A stretch of DNA of 35,841 nucleotides from Caldimicrobium sp964493015 (lineage in GTDB: Bacteria; Desulfobacterota; Thermodesulfobacteria; Thermodesulfobacteriales; Thermodesulfobacteriaceae), in contig CAZBLU010000013.1 in the NCBI GenBank assembly GCA_964493015.1, forward strand, positions 1 to 35,841. Reading direction: 5' to 3'. The translations under genes were made by a program, and so were the position numbers. Positions 16,179-23,237 of the stretch are shown piece after piece (the stretch's first letter is position 1; each line of letters starts with the position of its first letter). The notes beneath the pieces are model-generated. The model searched no databases and was not told the origin of the DNA. It worked only from the letters and a program-made list of their open reading frames with translations.

Positions 16179-16864
16179 TCCTTGCCTTAGAAACCTCTGG
16201 GAAAACAGGTGGTATTGCCCTCTATAAGGAGACCCTTCTTGGAGAGATAAATTTTTCTGCCAAAGAATCCTATTCCAAGATCCTTTTCCAGAATATTCCG
16301 CTTCTTTTAGAGCGATGTGGCCTTAAATTTGAAGACATTAAATTAATTGCTGTAGATATAGGCCCTGGGAGTTTTACAGGGCTTCGTATTGGGCTCTCTT
16401 TAGTTAAGGCCTTGGCCCTGGTCTATGACTTCCCTATTCTTCCCCTTAATAGTCTTGAAGTCCTTGCCTTTAGATGTTATGAAGCCTCTTTACCCATCCT
16501 TTCCTTAGTTGATGCTTATACTCAGGAAGTCTATGTAGGCTTGTATCGCTTTGAAGAGGGGCAGCTAAAAAGTCTCAAAGACCCTACTCTTCTTCCCTAT
16601 AAAGAACTTCCCAAGTTAATTGAGGAAAAGACCCTCTTTGTAAGTGAGACCTTGGAAAAGTGGGAAGACTACCTGAGTAGAAAGCTTGGCCCCCTTATGG
16701 TAAAACCCTCTTTTAAGGTATCCCTTAGAGCAAGCTTGCTTTCCGAACTTGCTTGGGTAAAATTTAAGCAAGGCCTCCTTTCTCCTTTAAGGGCAGAAGA
16801 AGTTTTGCCCCTTTATTTAAAACCCTCTGAGGCTGAGAGAAAAAAATGTTATCCTATCTCTTGA
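16163..16864 (+). CDS. tsaB: tRNA threonylcarbamoyladenosine complex subunit TsaB
   Basis: TsaB is the scaffold partner of TsaD and TsaE in making t6A37 in tRNAs that read ANN codons. The 233-residue protein has the ASKHA-fold start LILALETSGKTGGIALY and the family motif AVDIGPGSFTGLRIGLSLVK. It lacks the metal-binding histidines of TsaD, as expected for TsaB. It overlaps both rseP (16 bases) and the following permease (19 bases), so all three are translated from one message. Confidence 0.93.
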   Translation: MEAPLILALETSGKTGGIALYKETLLGEINFSAKESYSKILFQNIPLLLERCGLKFEDIKLIAVDIGPGSFTGLRIGLSLVKALALVYDFPILPLNSLEVLAFRCYEASLPILSLVDAYTQEVYVGLYRFEEGQLKSLKDPTLLPYKELPKLIEEKTLFVSETLEKWEDYLSRKLGPLMVKPSFKVSLRASLLSELAWVKFKQGLLSPLRAEEVLPLYLKPSEAERKKCYPIS

Positions 16865-17832
16865 AAAGGTTTTTTATTTTAGTGGTCACTTTTTGGGGGA
16901 TAACTATCCTTTCCTTTGGCATACTGCATCTTGCTCCAGGTGGTCCTTTAGATCCTCTCACTGAGTTTAACCCCAAGATTACCCCAGAGTTTAGGGAAAA
17001 ACTGGTCAAGATGTATGGACTTGATAAGCCTCTACACATCCAATACTGGAATTGGCTAAAGGGGATTATAAAACTTGATTTTGGAAGGTCCTTTTCCTTG
17101 GATCAGAGACCTGTCTGGGATAAGATAAAGGAGAGGCTTCCTGTAACTCTACTTATTAATACTTTAGCCCTCCTCTTAATCCTTCTAATCAGCATACCCC
17201 TTGGTGTTTTTTCAGCGGTAAGAGCTGGATCTAAATTAGACCGTTTGCTTACTTTTTTAACCTTTTTTGGCTATGCCATGCCCAGTTTTTGGCTTGCCCT
17301 TTTGCTTATGATGTTCTTTGGGGTTAAACTGCAATGGCTTCCTATATCAGGATTACACTCCGTAGTAGGTTATGAACAAATGAGCCTTGCCGAAAAGATT
17401 TGGGACTGGACCAAACACCTAATTTGTCCCCTTTTTGTAGCTACCTTTGGAGGCATAGCTGGTTTTTCGAGATATTTAAGAAACTCCTTAGTAGAGGTTT
17501 TACAGGCTGACTACATCACCTATGCCAGGGCCAAAGGTCTTCCAGAAAGGGTAGTCCTTTACAAACATGCCTTGAGGAATGCCCTTCTTCCTTTGATCAC
17601 CCTACTGGGACTATCCCTACCTGGCCTTATTGGAGGTAGCGTTATCTTTGAGACCATTTTTGGGATACCTGGTTTGGGACAACTCATGTGGCAGGCAGTA
17701 ATGGCAAGAGACTACCCCCTAATTATGGCCAATCTCATCTTAGTTTCCCTTCTAACTCTTCTTGGGAATTTCCTTGCCGATCTTGGCTATGCCCTTGCAG
17801 ACCCAAGAATTAGATTAGGTGGTAAGTCTTAA
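16846..17832 (+). CDS. Dipeptide/oligopeptide-type ABC transporter permease (DppB-like)
   Basis: The 328-residue permease has an N-terminal membrane segment (ILVVTFWGITILSFGILHLA) followed by GLDKPLHIQYWNWL, typical of DppB/OppB/NikB, and five further membrane segments. The ABC-contacting EAA loop reads YARAKGLPERVVLYKHALRN. Together with the next gene it would form the membrane channel of a peptide or nickel importer. No solute-binding protein or ATPase gene is nearby, so specificity is unknown. It overlaps tsaB by 19 bases. Confidence 0.92.
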   Translation: MLSYLLKRFFILVVTFWGITILSFGILHLAPGGPLDPLTEFNPKITPEFREKLVKMYGLDKPLHIQYWNWLKGIIKLDFGRSFSLDQRPVWDKIKERLPVTLLINTLALLLILLISIPLGVFSAVRAGSKLDRLLTFLTFFGYAMPSFWLALLLMMFFGVKLQWLPISGLHSVVGYEQMSLAEKIWDWTKHLICPLFVATFGGIAGFSRYLRNSLVEVLQADYITYARAKGLPERVVLYKHALRNALLPLITLLGLSLPGLIGGSVIFETIFGIPGLGQLMWQAVMARDYPLIMANLILVSLLTLLGNFLADLGYALADPRIRLGGKS

Positions 17833-17834
17833 GT

Positions 17835-18653
17835 ATGTTTAAAGCTTTGATTAAGTCAAAAAGTGGGGCCTTTTCCTTGAGCATCCTTCTTTTAATCCTG
17901 ATTGCAGCCCTTTTTGGGCCTTATGTCTATCCCCACGACCCTTTCGAGATAAGGGTAAACCAAATCCTCCAAGGCCCAAGCTTTGAACATCCCTTGGGGA
18001 CAGATCTCTTAGGGAGAGATCTGTTAGCCCGCCTCATCTATGGTGCCAGGATTTCCCTTCAAGTAAGTTTAGTAGCCGTGGGAATAGCCATCTTTATAGG
18101 GGTATTTTTGGGTGCCCTTGCTGGTTATTTAGGAAGCTGGATTGATCAAGTAATCTCCCGCTTTATTGATATTATGCTCTGTTTCCCCACGATATTTCTT
18201 ATTCTGGCAGTTATTGCCTATCTTGAGCCCTCAATTGTTAACATTATGATAGTGATAGGTCTTACCAGCTGGATGGGAGTTGCTCGTTTGGTTAGGGCAG
18301 AATTTTTGAGCCTTAAAGAGAGGGAATTTGTCCTTTCAGCCAAAATCTATGGGGCAGGAACTTTTAGGATTATCTTTAAACATATCTTACCAAATGCCCT
18401 TCCTCCAGTTTTGGTCTCTGCCTCCTTAGGGATGGGGCATGCTATCCTTATTGAATCTGCCCTTTCTTTTTTGGGCATAGGAGTGCAACCTCCTACTCCC
18501 TCCTGGGGAAACCTCCTCATTGAGGGCAAAGAGACTTTAGAAGTAGCTTGGTGGCTTTCCTTTTTTCCAGGACTTGCTATTTTATTGACTGTTCTTTCCT
18601 TTATCCTTTTAGGGGAAGCTCTTCAAGAGATCTTGAACCCAAGGAAGAAATAG
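17835..18653 (+). CDS. Dipeptide/oligopeptide-type ABC transporter permease (DppC-like)
   Basis: This 272-residue partner permease has the N-terminal membrane helix, the HPLGTDLLGRDLLARLIYGARISL signature diagnostic of DppC/OppC/NikC proteins, and the EAA loop AKIYGAGTFRIIFKHILPNALP. It begins two bases after the DppB-like gene stops. It is the last gene of the secG-to-permease operon and ends two bases before the 3' end of a convergent tRNA-Leu. No terminator-like hairpin is visible, and read-through would run antisense over the tRNA. Confidence 0.92.
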   Translation: MFKALIKSKSGAFSLSILLLILIAALFGPYVYPHDPFEIRVNQILQGPSFEHPLGTDLLGRDLLARLIYGARISLQVSLVAVGIAIFIGVFLGALAGYLGSWIDQVISRFIDIMLCFPTIFLILAVIAYLEPSIVNIMIVIGLTSWMGVARLVRAEFLSLKEREFVLSAKIYGAGTFRIIFKHILPNALPPVLVSASLGMGHAILIESALSFLGIGVQPPTPSWGNLLIEGKETLEVAWWLSFFPGLAILLTVLSFILLGEALQEILNPRKK

Positions 18654-18655
18654 AA

Positions 18656-18740
18656 TGCCGAGGGCGGGACTCGAACCCGCACGGGAGTACACCCACTAGC
18701 CCCTCAAGCCAGCGCGTCTACCTAATTCCGCCACCTCGGC
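18656..18740 (-). tRNA. tRNA-Leu, anticodon GAG
   Basis: Read on the minus strand from 18740: acceptor GCCGAGG pairs with CCTCGGC (18663-18657), discriminator A at 18656. The anticodon stem CTGGC/GCTAG holds the loop TTGAGGG, giving anticodon GAG (reads CUC/CUU). A long variable arm and the T-loop GTTCGAG are canonical for tRNA-Leu. CCA is not encoded. Confidence 0.95.
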
Positions 18741-18752
18741 AACTTATTTTTA

Positions 18753-18780
18753 AATATAACCTTACAACCAATATTGTCAA
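18753..18780 (-). promoter_or_regulatory. Promoter for tRNA-Leu(GAG)
   Basis: On the minus strand a perfect TTGACA (18780-18775) and TATATT (18758-18753) are separated by 16 bases, 13 bases before the mature tRNA 5' end. Strong consensus agrees with a stable-RNA promoter. Confidence 0.55.
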
Positions 18781-18824
18781 GAGGGTAAAGAGGGTGTTTC
18801 AAATAACAAAAAGGACCCCCTTTG

Positions 18825-18841
18825 CACACTTGTCAAGTGTG
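18825..18841. promoter_or_regulatory. Perfect 17-nt palindrome, candidate operator
   Basis: CACACTTGTCAAGTGTG is an 8-bp inverted repeat around a single central T. It lies between the divergent promoters at 18753-18780 and 18887-18914, a place suited to a dimeric regulator. No -10 is suitably placed for its TTGTCA or TTGACA to act as a -35. The binding protein is unknown. Confidence 0.45.
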
Positions 18842-18874
18842 TAGTGCCAGACAATTACAGAATACCCTCACACC

Positions 18875-18934
18875 CTCATCCTACACTTGACAAGGGTAGG
18901 GATATGGTTATTATAGTGTTAATGTGAGGATGAG
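18875..18934. repeat. Inverted repeat bracketing the promoter of the 18955 gene
   Basis: CTCATCCT (18875-18882) is matched by AGGATGAG (18927-18934), extended by CAC/GTG after one unpaired base. The arms flank the -35, -10 and probable start site; the right arm lies in the leader. A 7-base direct repeat ACCCTCA (18864-18870 and 18872-18878) overlaps the left arm. Confidence 0.4.
18887..18914 (+). promoter_or_regulatory. Promoter for the secreted Pro/Tyr-rich protein gene
   Basis: TTGACA (18887-18892) and TATTAT (18909-18914) are separated by 16 bases, about 40 bases before the ATG at 18955. The -35 sits inside the palindrome CTTGACAAG. Confidence 0.6.
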
Positions 18935-18954
18935 AAACTGTTTGAGGTGTAAAA

Positions 18955-20082
18955 ATGAAGAAAAAAATAGTAATTAGTTTATCAATTCTTGCAATTTTGG
19001 TCTGTGAATTCCTTTGGGCAGAAACACCAAAAAAGGTCCTGGTTTTTCCCTTTGAGATCTATGCCCAGCAAGATCTCTCCTATCTAAAAAAAGCTATTCC
19101 TGAGATGCTTACAAGTAGGCTCTTTTCTCCCGATAAAATTACAGTCCTTGAAAATGATAAGATAGAAGCAGAACTCAAAAGCTATCCACTTTTAGATAAA
19201 AAGGTAGCTGAAGAAATAGGTAAAAAATTAGGGGCAGACTATGTTATATGGGGAAGCATTAGTGTAATAGGTGAGGTTGTTAGTATAGATGCTCAAATCA
19301 TGGATCTCTCACAGGCCAAAAAGCCTGCGCAGTTTTTTCAGGAAATAAAGGGTCTATCTGAGGTCATTCCCCAGCTAACCCGTTTTGCCAGAAAGGCCAA
19401 AAAATACATAGAAGGCAAAGAAGAAGACTTCTATCAGGAAGATCTCTCCTTAGCCTATGGAGGACCTGGGTTGATACCAGGAAGGGCCCATCCTGAACGG
19501 GGATATTTTGGTTATCCCCTTTATCCTGTAAGACCACCAAAAGAAGAAACCCCTGTGGAAAAGGCAAAACCCCGTTTTGGAGGTATTGGAGATCCAGCCT
19601 ATGAGGGATTAACTAAAGATATAGTAATTGATCTCTCTGGTCCTCAACCAAGAATTGGTATTGCCCGTGAAGAAAAGGACAATGCCACAGGAAAACAACC
19701 AGGTCAACCTCCGCCTTACATGTATTACTATCCACCACAGCCCTATTACAATTACTCACCTCCACCCTATTACTACTATCAAGCCCCAAAGGAAGAAGAA
19801 GGACTTCTCTCCAAGATTAAAAGTGCCCTTTGGCCCTTTGGAAGGGAGGAGAAAAGATATACTCCTCAACCCATTTATTCCCAACCTGTGCCAGTTCCTC
19901 CTCCTACCCCTCCAGCTTCAAAGGAGGCTACAACTCTACCAAAGATTACTCCTAAGCCTCAAATGGTAACTCCAGAGCCTATACAAGCGCAACCAACTCC
20001 TCAAGTTCCACCTCAAGAGATCCCGCCAAAGCCCCCTTATACGCCAGAACCCGCAAAGAGCAACCCTTGGAGATGGGAATAG
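18955..20082 (+). CDS. Secreted protein with TolB/CsgG-like N-terminal domain and Pro/Tyr/Gln-rich tail
   Basis: The 375-residue protein has an N-terminal signal peptide (MKKKIVISLSILAILVCEFLWAE, cut near residue 22). Residues about 27-145 form an alpha/beta domain (KVLVFPFEIYA, IPEMLTSRLF, GKKLGADYVIWGSISVIGEV, IDAQIMDL) like the nucleotide-free domain of TolB N-termini and CsgG/LpoB-type periplasmic proteins. The last 200 residues are low-complexity, with MYYYPPQPYYNY-type Tyr/Pro stretches and PTPQVPPQEIPPKPP runs. In related organisms a similar N-domain precedes FG-GAP/VCBS beta-propellers; none is present here. ATG 18955 follows GAGGTG. It has its own promoter in a palindrome-rich region. 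Function unknown; an envelope role is inferred from the signal peptide only. Confidence 0.7.
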   Translation: MKKKIVISLSILAILVCEFLWAETPKKVLVFPFEIYAQQDLSYLKKAIPEMLTSRLFSPDKITVLENDKIEAELKSYPLLDKKVAEEIGKKLGADYVIWGSISVIGEVVSIDAQIMDLSQAKKPAQFFQEIKGLSEVIPQLTRFARKAKKYIEGKEEDFYQEDLSLAYGGPGLIPGRAHPERGYFGYPLYPVRPPKEETPVEKAKPRFGGIGDPAYEGLTKDIVIDLSGPQPRIGIAREEKDNATGKQPGQPPPYMYYYPPQPYYNYSPPPYYYYQAPKEEEGLLSKIKSALWPFGREEKRYTPQPIYSQPVPVPPPTPPASKEATTLPKITPKPQMVTPEPIQAQPTPQVPPQEIPPKPPYTPEPAKSNPWRWE

Positions 20083-20094
20083 ATTAGCCTTATA

Positions 20095-21198
20095 TTAATA
20101 AGTGAAACTTTCTAACTTTAGCGGTTTTGAAGGGTCTCTATTAAAAACTTTAAAGGTTATTCTACCCACAAGCAAACCCTCTTCTGTTTCCACATCAACT
20201 CGCCATAACCCTGGGCTAAGGCCTGTCTTATAGGTATATCCTCTAAATCCTTTTTCTCTTCCTCCAATTATTTGGAAACCTATACGTCCAGCAGATTGCC
20301 ATCCTGTCCCCTTTGAGTAATACTGCCAGTGATGGTAAATCTTTTTAGTGAGCTCGGTTGGGGCAAAGATAGAGGAAAAACAAAAGATTTTTTCTCCTGG
20401 GCTATGATGAACAACATAATTACTCTTTTTCCAAAAAAGATACCAAGGTGGCTTTTCATATTGAAGAAGAAAGGACCCATCAGTCTTGGTCACATGGTTA
20501 TAAATCCCTATAAATTTTAAGGAAAGGGGCACGGGAGGGATCAAATTAAATTGGTAAAAAAGGTTCACCAAGAAAAATATAGAAAAAATAAGGCCTAAAA
20601 GTTTATAGAGAATTAAAGGCGGTTCAAAAATTCCCTTGCGAAAAAGAATATATAGAATAAGCCCTGTGAGTAGGAAACTTAGCACACCAGCACTCAAAAA
20701 GGTAAAATAGTTCATTCGTTTGATGATTACAGGTATGAAGAAAATAAAAAAAGAAAGGGAGACAAAATAAAAGATGACTATTTGAAGATATAGATTATGA
20801 AGTTTTTTCTCCCAAAATTCGTTAAGGATAAGAAGGGCGGTAAGCACCAAGAGAAAAAGGGCAGATTTGGTTAAAGTGGCGCTATGGAAATAAAAAATCA
20901 CATAGCTACTAAAAAGCCCACCAAAGAGGAATTGTAAAATGGAGGGATACCATTGGCTAAAGCGTAAGATTAGTTTATTTTGAAGGAGGCCACTTTGATG
21001 AAGATTGATAATGATTATAAGGAGCCCAGCACCAAGAAGATAGGCGAGGAGGACCAAATTATCTGATAATCTATCAATACGGGTTAGGGTAAGACTATCC
21101 CAGATAAACCCAGCTACAAAAAAGAAGGCAGGTAAGAATTTCTTATATCTTAAATGAAGTTCTTTTAATCTTTCTAAGCTAAGAGGAAGAGAATTCAT
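20095..21198 (-). CDS. Seven-helix membrane protein with C-terminal DUF2914 domain
   Basis: The 367-residue protein has about seven hydrophobic segments in its first 230 residues (such as FLPAFFFVAGFIW and AYLLGAGLLIIIIN). A soluble C-terminal domain of about 130 residues follows, with the DUF2914 pattern FCFSSIFAPTEL...HHWQYY...GGREKGFRGYTYK...GLWRVDVETEEG. The domain's role is not known; the protein resembles membrane proteins of unknown function in Proteobacteria. I place the start at ATG 21198; a TTG at 21210 adds four residues. Neither has a strong ribosome site. It ends 12 bases from the stop of the convergent secreted-protein gene. Confidence 0.8.
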   Translation of the reverse strand: MNSLPLSLERLKELHLRYKKFLPAFFFVAGFIWDSLTLTRIDRLSDNLVLLAYLLGAGLLIIIINLHQSGLLQNKLILRFSQWYPSILQFLFGGLFSSYVIFYFHSATLTKSALFLLVLTALLILNEFWEKKLHNLYLQIVIFYFVSLSFFIFFIPVIIKRMNYFTFLSAGVLSFLLTGLILYILFRKGIFEPPLILYKLLGLIFSIFFLVNLFYQFNLIPPVPLSLKFIGIYNHVTKTDGSFLLQYEKPPWYLFWKKSNYVVHHSPGEKIFCFSSIFAPTELTKKIYHHWQYYSKGTGWQSAGRIGFQIIGGREKGFRGYTYKTGLSPGLWRVDVETEEGLLVGRITFKVFNRDPSKPLKLESFTY

Positions 21199-21225
21199 GA
21201 AGTGAGGCAAAGTTTTGAGAAAATA

Positions 21226-21579
21226 TTAACAGGTAAGATGAAAGGCTCCGGCAAGAGAGACTCCCTCGTTTAAGAGCTCATTAAATCGCTCTACAGCCCT
21301 ATGGGTTGTATAGATTTCCACAGTGATATTGAGTGCTTTAGCCTTTTCCAAAACCTCGGGATCTACTTTCATGACCCCGCTTGCTCCAGTTCCTACAATC
21401 AGAAAATTTGGTTTAAAGGAAAAGACCTCTTCTAAGTCCTCAACCTGAAGTCGATGGCCCTCTTTGCGCCACCAGTTAGAAATAATTCTCTCTTCCTGTG
21501 CATGCTTAAGGATAATAAGATCTCTATGGTAAGTTCTACCCTTATACACCAGTTCACCAAATTTGTAATGATTAATCAT
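21226..21579 (-). CDS. Mth938-like (DUF498/NDUFAF3-type) domain protein
   Basis: This 117-residue single-domain protein has YKFGELVYKGRTYHRDLII at the start and the family core FLIVGTGASGVMKVDPEVLE followed by VEIYTTHRAVERFNEL. The family is widespread; eukaryotic NDUFAF3 helps assemble respiratory complex I, but bacterial roles are not established. It lies between prfA (12 bases) and the DUF2914 gene (27 bases) in one minus-strand unit. Confidence 0.85.
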   Translation of the reverse strand: MINHYKFGELVYKGRTYHRDLIILKHAQEERIISNWWRKEGHRLQVEDLEEVFSFKPNFLIVGTGASGVMKVDPEVLEKAKALNITVEIYTTHRAVERFNELLNEGVSLAGAFHLTC

Positions 21580-21591
21580 AGAGCTAAAAGT

Positions 21592-22695
21592 TTAAGCAGC
21601 CAAACCTAAGGCTTCTTCTTCTCTCTTTAAGGCCTCAGTTCTATAATGGGTGATAAGGGCATCAATAAATTGGTCCAAATCGCCATCTAAAACCTCGGGT
21701 AAATTATAAACAGTTAAACCAACGCGATGATCAGTAACCCTGTTTTGTGGAAAGTTATAGGTGCGAATTTTTTCACTTCTCTCTCCAGTTCCCACTTGGG
21801 CACGCCTTTCCTTTTGAATCTTTTCCATTTGTTCTCTTTGTGCTAATTCAAAAAGTTTTGCCCTAAGGATTTTTAACGCTGTAGCCTTGTTCTGATGTTG
21901 ACTTCTTTCATTTTGGCAGGAAACCACAATTCCCGTAGGAATATGGGTAATACGCACTGCACTTTCCGTTTTATTCACATGTTGACCCCCATGACCTCCA
22001 GCCCTCATGGTTTCAATTTTGAGATCTTCTGGACGAATTTCCACTTCTACTTCATCTACCTCAGGTAAAACAGCCACAGTGGCTGTAGAAGTATGAATCC
22101 TTCCTCCAGATTCGGTAATTGGCACCCTCTGAACTCTATGCACTCCACTTTCAAATTTTAGCCTACTATAGGCACCCTTGCCGTCAATACGGGCAATAAC
22201 TTCCTTAAAACCACCAAGCCCCGTCTCATTTGCATCTAAGATCTCAAACTTCCAGCCCTTTCTCTCAGCATAACGTTGATACATACGAAGGAGTTCCCCA
22301 GCAAAAAGAGCTGCCTCTTCTCCCCCTGCACCAGCTCTAATTTCTAATATAACCCCTTTTTCATCATGAGGATCCTTAGGAAGGAGCATAAGGGGGAGAT
22401 TCTTTTCTAAGGATTCCACCAACTCTTCAAGGGATTTTATCTCTTCACGAGCAAGTATCTTTAACTCTTCATCAGCCTCTTCCAAGAGCTTTTTATTTTC
22501 TGCAATTTCTTTTAAGGCCCTTTTGTATTCCCTAAAAGCTTTCACTATCTCCTCTAAGGAGGCATGCTCCTTAGCTAATTTAGCATAGACCTCAGGGTTT
22601 GTGGTAATCTGGGGATCTGAAAGCCTCTCAGTAAGCTCCTCAAAACGAGCCTCTAAAGCCTGCAATTTTTCCAAGTAAAACTTAGCTAAACTCAT
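21592..22695 (-). CDS. prfA: Peptide chain release factor 1
   Basis: RF1 ends translation at UAA and UAG. The 367-residue protein has the peptidyl-tRNA hydrolysis motif GGQ in RAGGHGGQHVNKTESAVR. The stop-reading PxT tripeptide appears as PIT (RVPITESGGRIHTS; PAT or PVT in most RF1s). The RF1-type sequence and the lack of SPF exclude RF2. ATG 22695 is chosen; TTG at 22701 would add two residues. It follows rpmE by 19 bases, a common pairing. Confidence 0.96.
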   Translation of the reverse strand: MSLAKFYLEKLQALEARFEELTERLSDPQITTNPEVYAKLAKEHASLEEIVKAFREYKRALKEIAENKKLLEEADEELKILAREEIKSLEELVESLEKNLPLMLLPKDPHDEKGVILEIRAGAGGEEAALFAGELLRMYQRYAERKGWKFEILDANETGLGGFKEVIARIDGKGAYSRLKFESGVHRVQRVPITESGGRIHTSTATVAVLPEVDEVEVEIRPEDLKIETMRAGGHGGQHVNKTESAVRITHIPTGIVVSCQNERSQHQNKATALKILRAKLFELAQREQMEKIQKERRAQVGTGERSEKIRTYNFPQNRVTDHRVGLTVYNLPEVLDGDLDQFIDALITHYRTEALKREEEALGLAA

Positions 22696-22714
22696 GACCA
22701 AAAAAATAAGAAAA

Positions 22715-22936
22715 TTAGGCCTCTTCTTTTTTATAGAATTGTGCGTATTTTTTCATAAATTTTTCAATTTTTCCTTCCGTGTCTACAAAACGGGTTTCTC
22801 CTGTAAAGAAAGGATGACATTTAGAACACACCTCTACACGAATCTCCTTACGAGTTGACCCAACCCTAATCTCATTCCCACAGGCACATCTAATCACGGC
22901 ATCATCATAATACTCAGGATGAATATTTTTCTTCAT
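22715..22936 (-). CDS. rpmE: Ribosomal protein bL31, zinc-binding form
   Basis: This 73-residue bL31 (MKKNIHPEYYDDAVIRCACG) carries the zinc ligands of the C+ form: CACG (C17, C19) and CSKCHPFFTG (C37, C40). The cysteines mark it as the zinc-containing RpmE rather than the zinc-free YtjA/RpmE2. It is first gene of the rpmE-prfA-Mth938-DUF2914 unit, with GGGGTTGGG before the ATG. Confidence 0.97.
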   Translation of the reverse strand: MKKNIHPEYYDDAVIRCACGNEIRVGSTRKEIRVEVCSKCHPFFTGETRFVDTEGKIEKFMKKYAQFYKKEEA

Positions 22937-22972
22937 AACCCAACCCCTTATAAGTTTATTTGTAAAAATAAA

Positions 22973-23000
22973 TATATAACACCTAAATATAAAAAAACAA
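22973..23000 (-). promoter_or_regulatory. Candidate promoter for rpmE-prfA
   Basis: On the minus strand TTGTTT (23000-22995) and TATATA (22978-22973) are separated by 16 bases, 36 bases upstream of the rpmE ATG. The surrounding DNA is very AT-rich, so other registers are possible. Confidence 0.4.
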
Positions 23001-23071
23001 GTTTTGGTTCGCAGTGCCAGATAATCTACAGAGGCAAAATAGAATAAAGGCTCTAAAGGTTAAACTAAAAA

Positions 23072-23145
23072 CGCCCCCGGAGGGACTCGAACCCCCAACC
23101 TGCGGATTAGAAGTCCGCTGCTCTATCCTGTTGAGCTACAGGGGC
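23072..23145 (-). tRNA. tRNA-Arg, anticodon UCU
   Basis: Read on the minus strand from 23145: acceptor GCCCCTG pairs with CGGGGGC (one G-U pair), discriminator G at 23072. The anticodon stem GCGGA/TCCGC holds the loop CTTCTAA, giving anticodon UCU (reads AGA). The T-loop GTTCGAG is canonical. CCA is not encoded. Confidence 0.95.
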
Positions 23146-23157
23146 AAATCATTTATA

Positions 23158-23186
23158 ATTTTAAAGCAAGATTTTCTATTTGACAA
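23158..23186 (-). promoter_or_regulatory. Promoter for tRNA-Arg(UCU)
   Basis: On the minus strand TTGTCA (23186-23181) and TAAAAT (23163-23158) are separated by 17 bases, 13 bases before the tRNA 5' end. The -35 overlaps, on the opposite strand, the -35 of the promoter for the acyltransferase gene. Confidence 0.55.
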
Positions 23187-23209
23187 GTCCCTTCATTTAG
23201 TTGTATAAT
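23180..23209 (+). promoter_or_regulatory. Consensus promoter for the GlmU-like acyltransferase operon
   Basis: Perfect TTGACA (23180-23185) and perfect TATAAT (23204-23209), spacer 18, lie about 29 bases before the ATG at 23238. This is the strongest promoter match in the window and probably drives the start of the plus-strand run. Confidence 0.75.
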
Positions 23210-23237
23210 AGAAAAAAAATTTTTAAAGAAAGGCCCT

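Noticed and set aside
13936..17832. Overlaps between dxr, rseP, tsaB and the permease taken as possible frameshifts
   Set aside because: Each protein is complete with its own start and normal length; the 4-19 base overlaps are ordinary coupled junctions.
18548..18844. Plus-strand open frame after the DppC-like gene
   Set aside because: It runs out of frame through the permease end and then antisense through tRNA-Leu(GAG).
18774..18894. Three evenly spaced TTGWCAAG motifs as an operator array
   Set aside because: Two of the three are explained as -35 hexamers of the flanking promoters; only the central 17-nt palindrome remains as an operator candidate.
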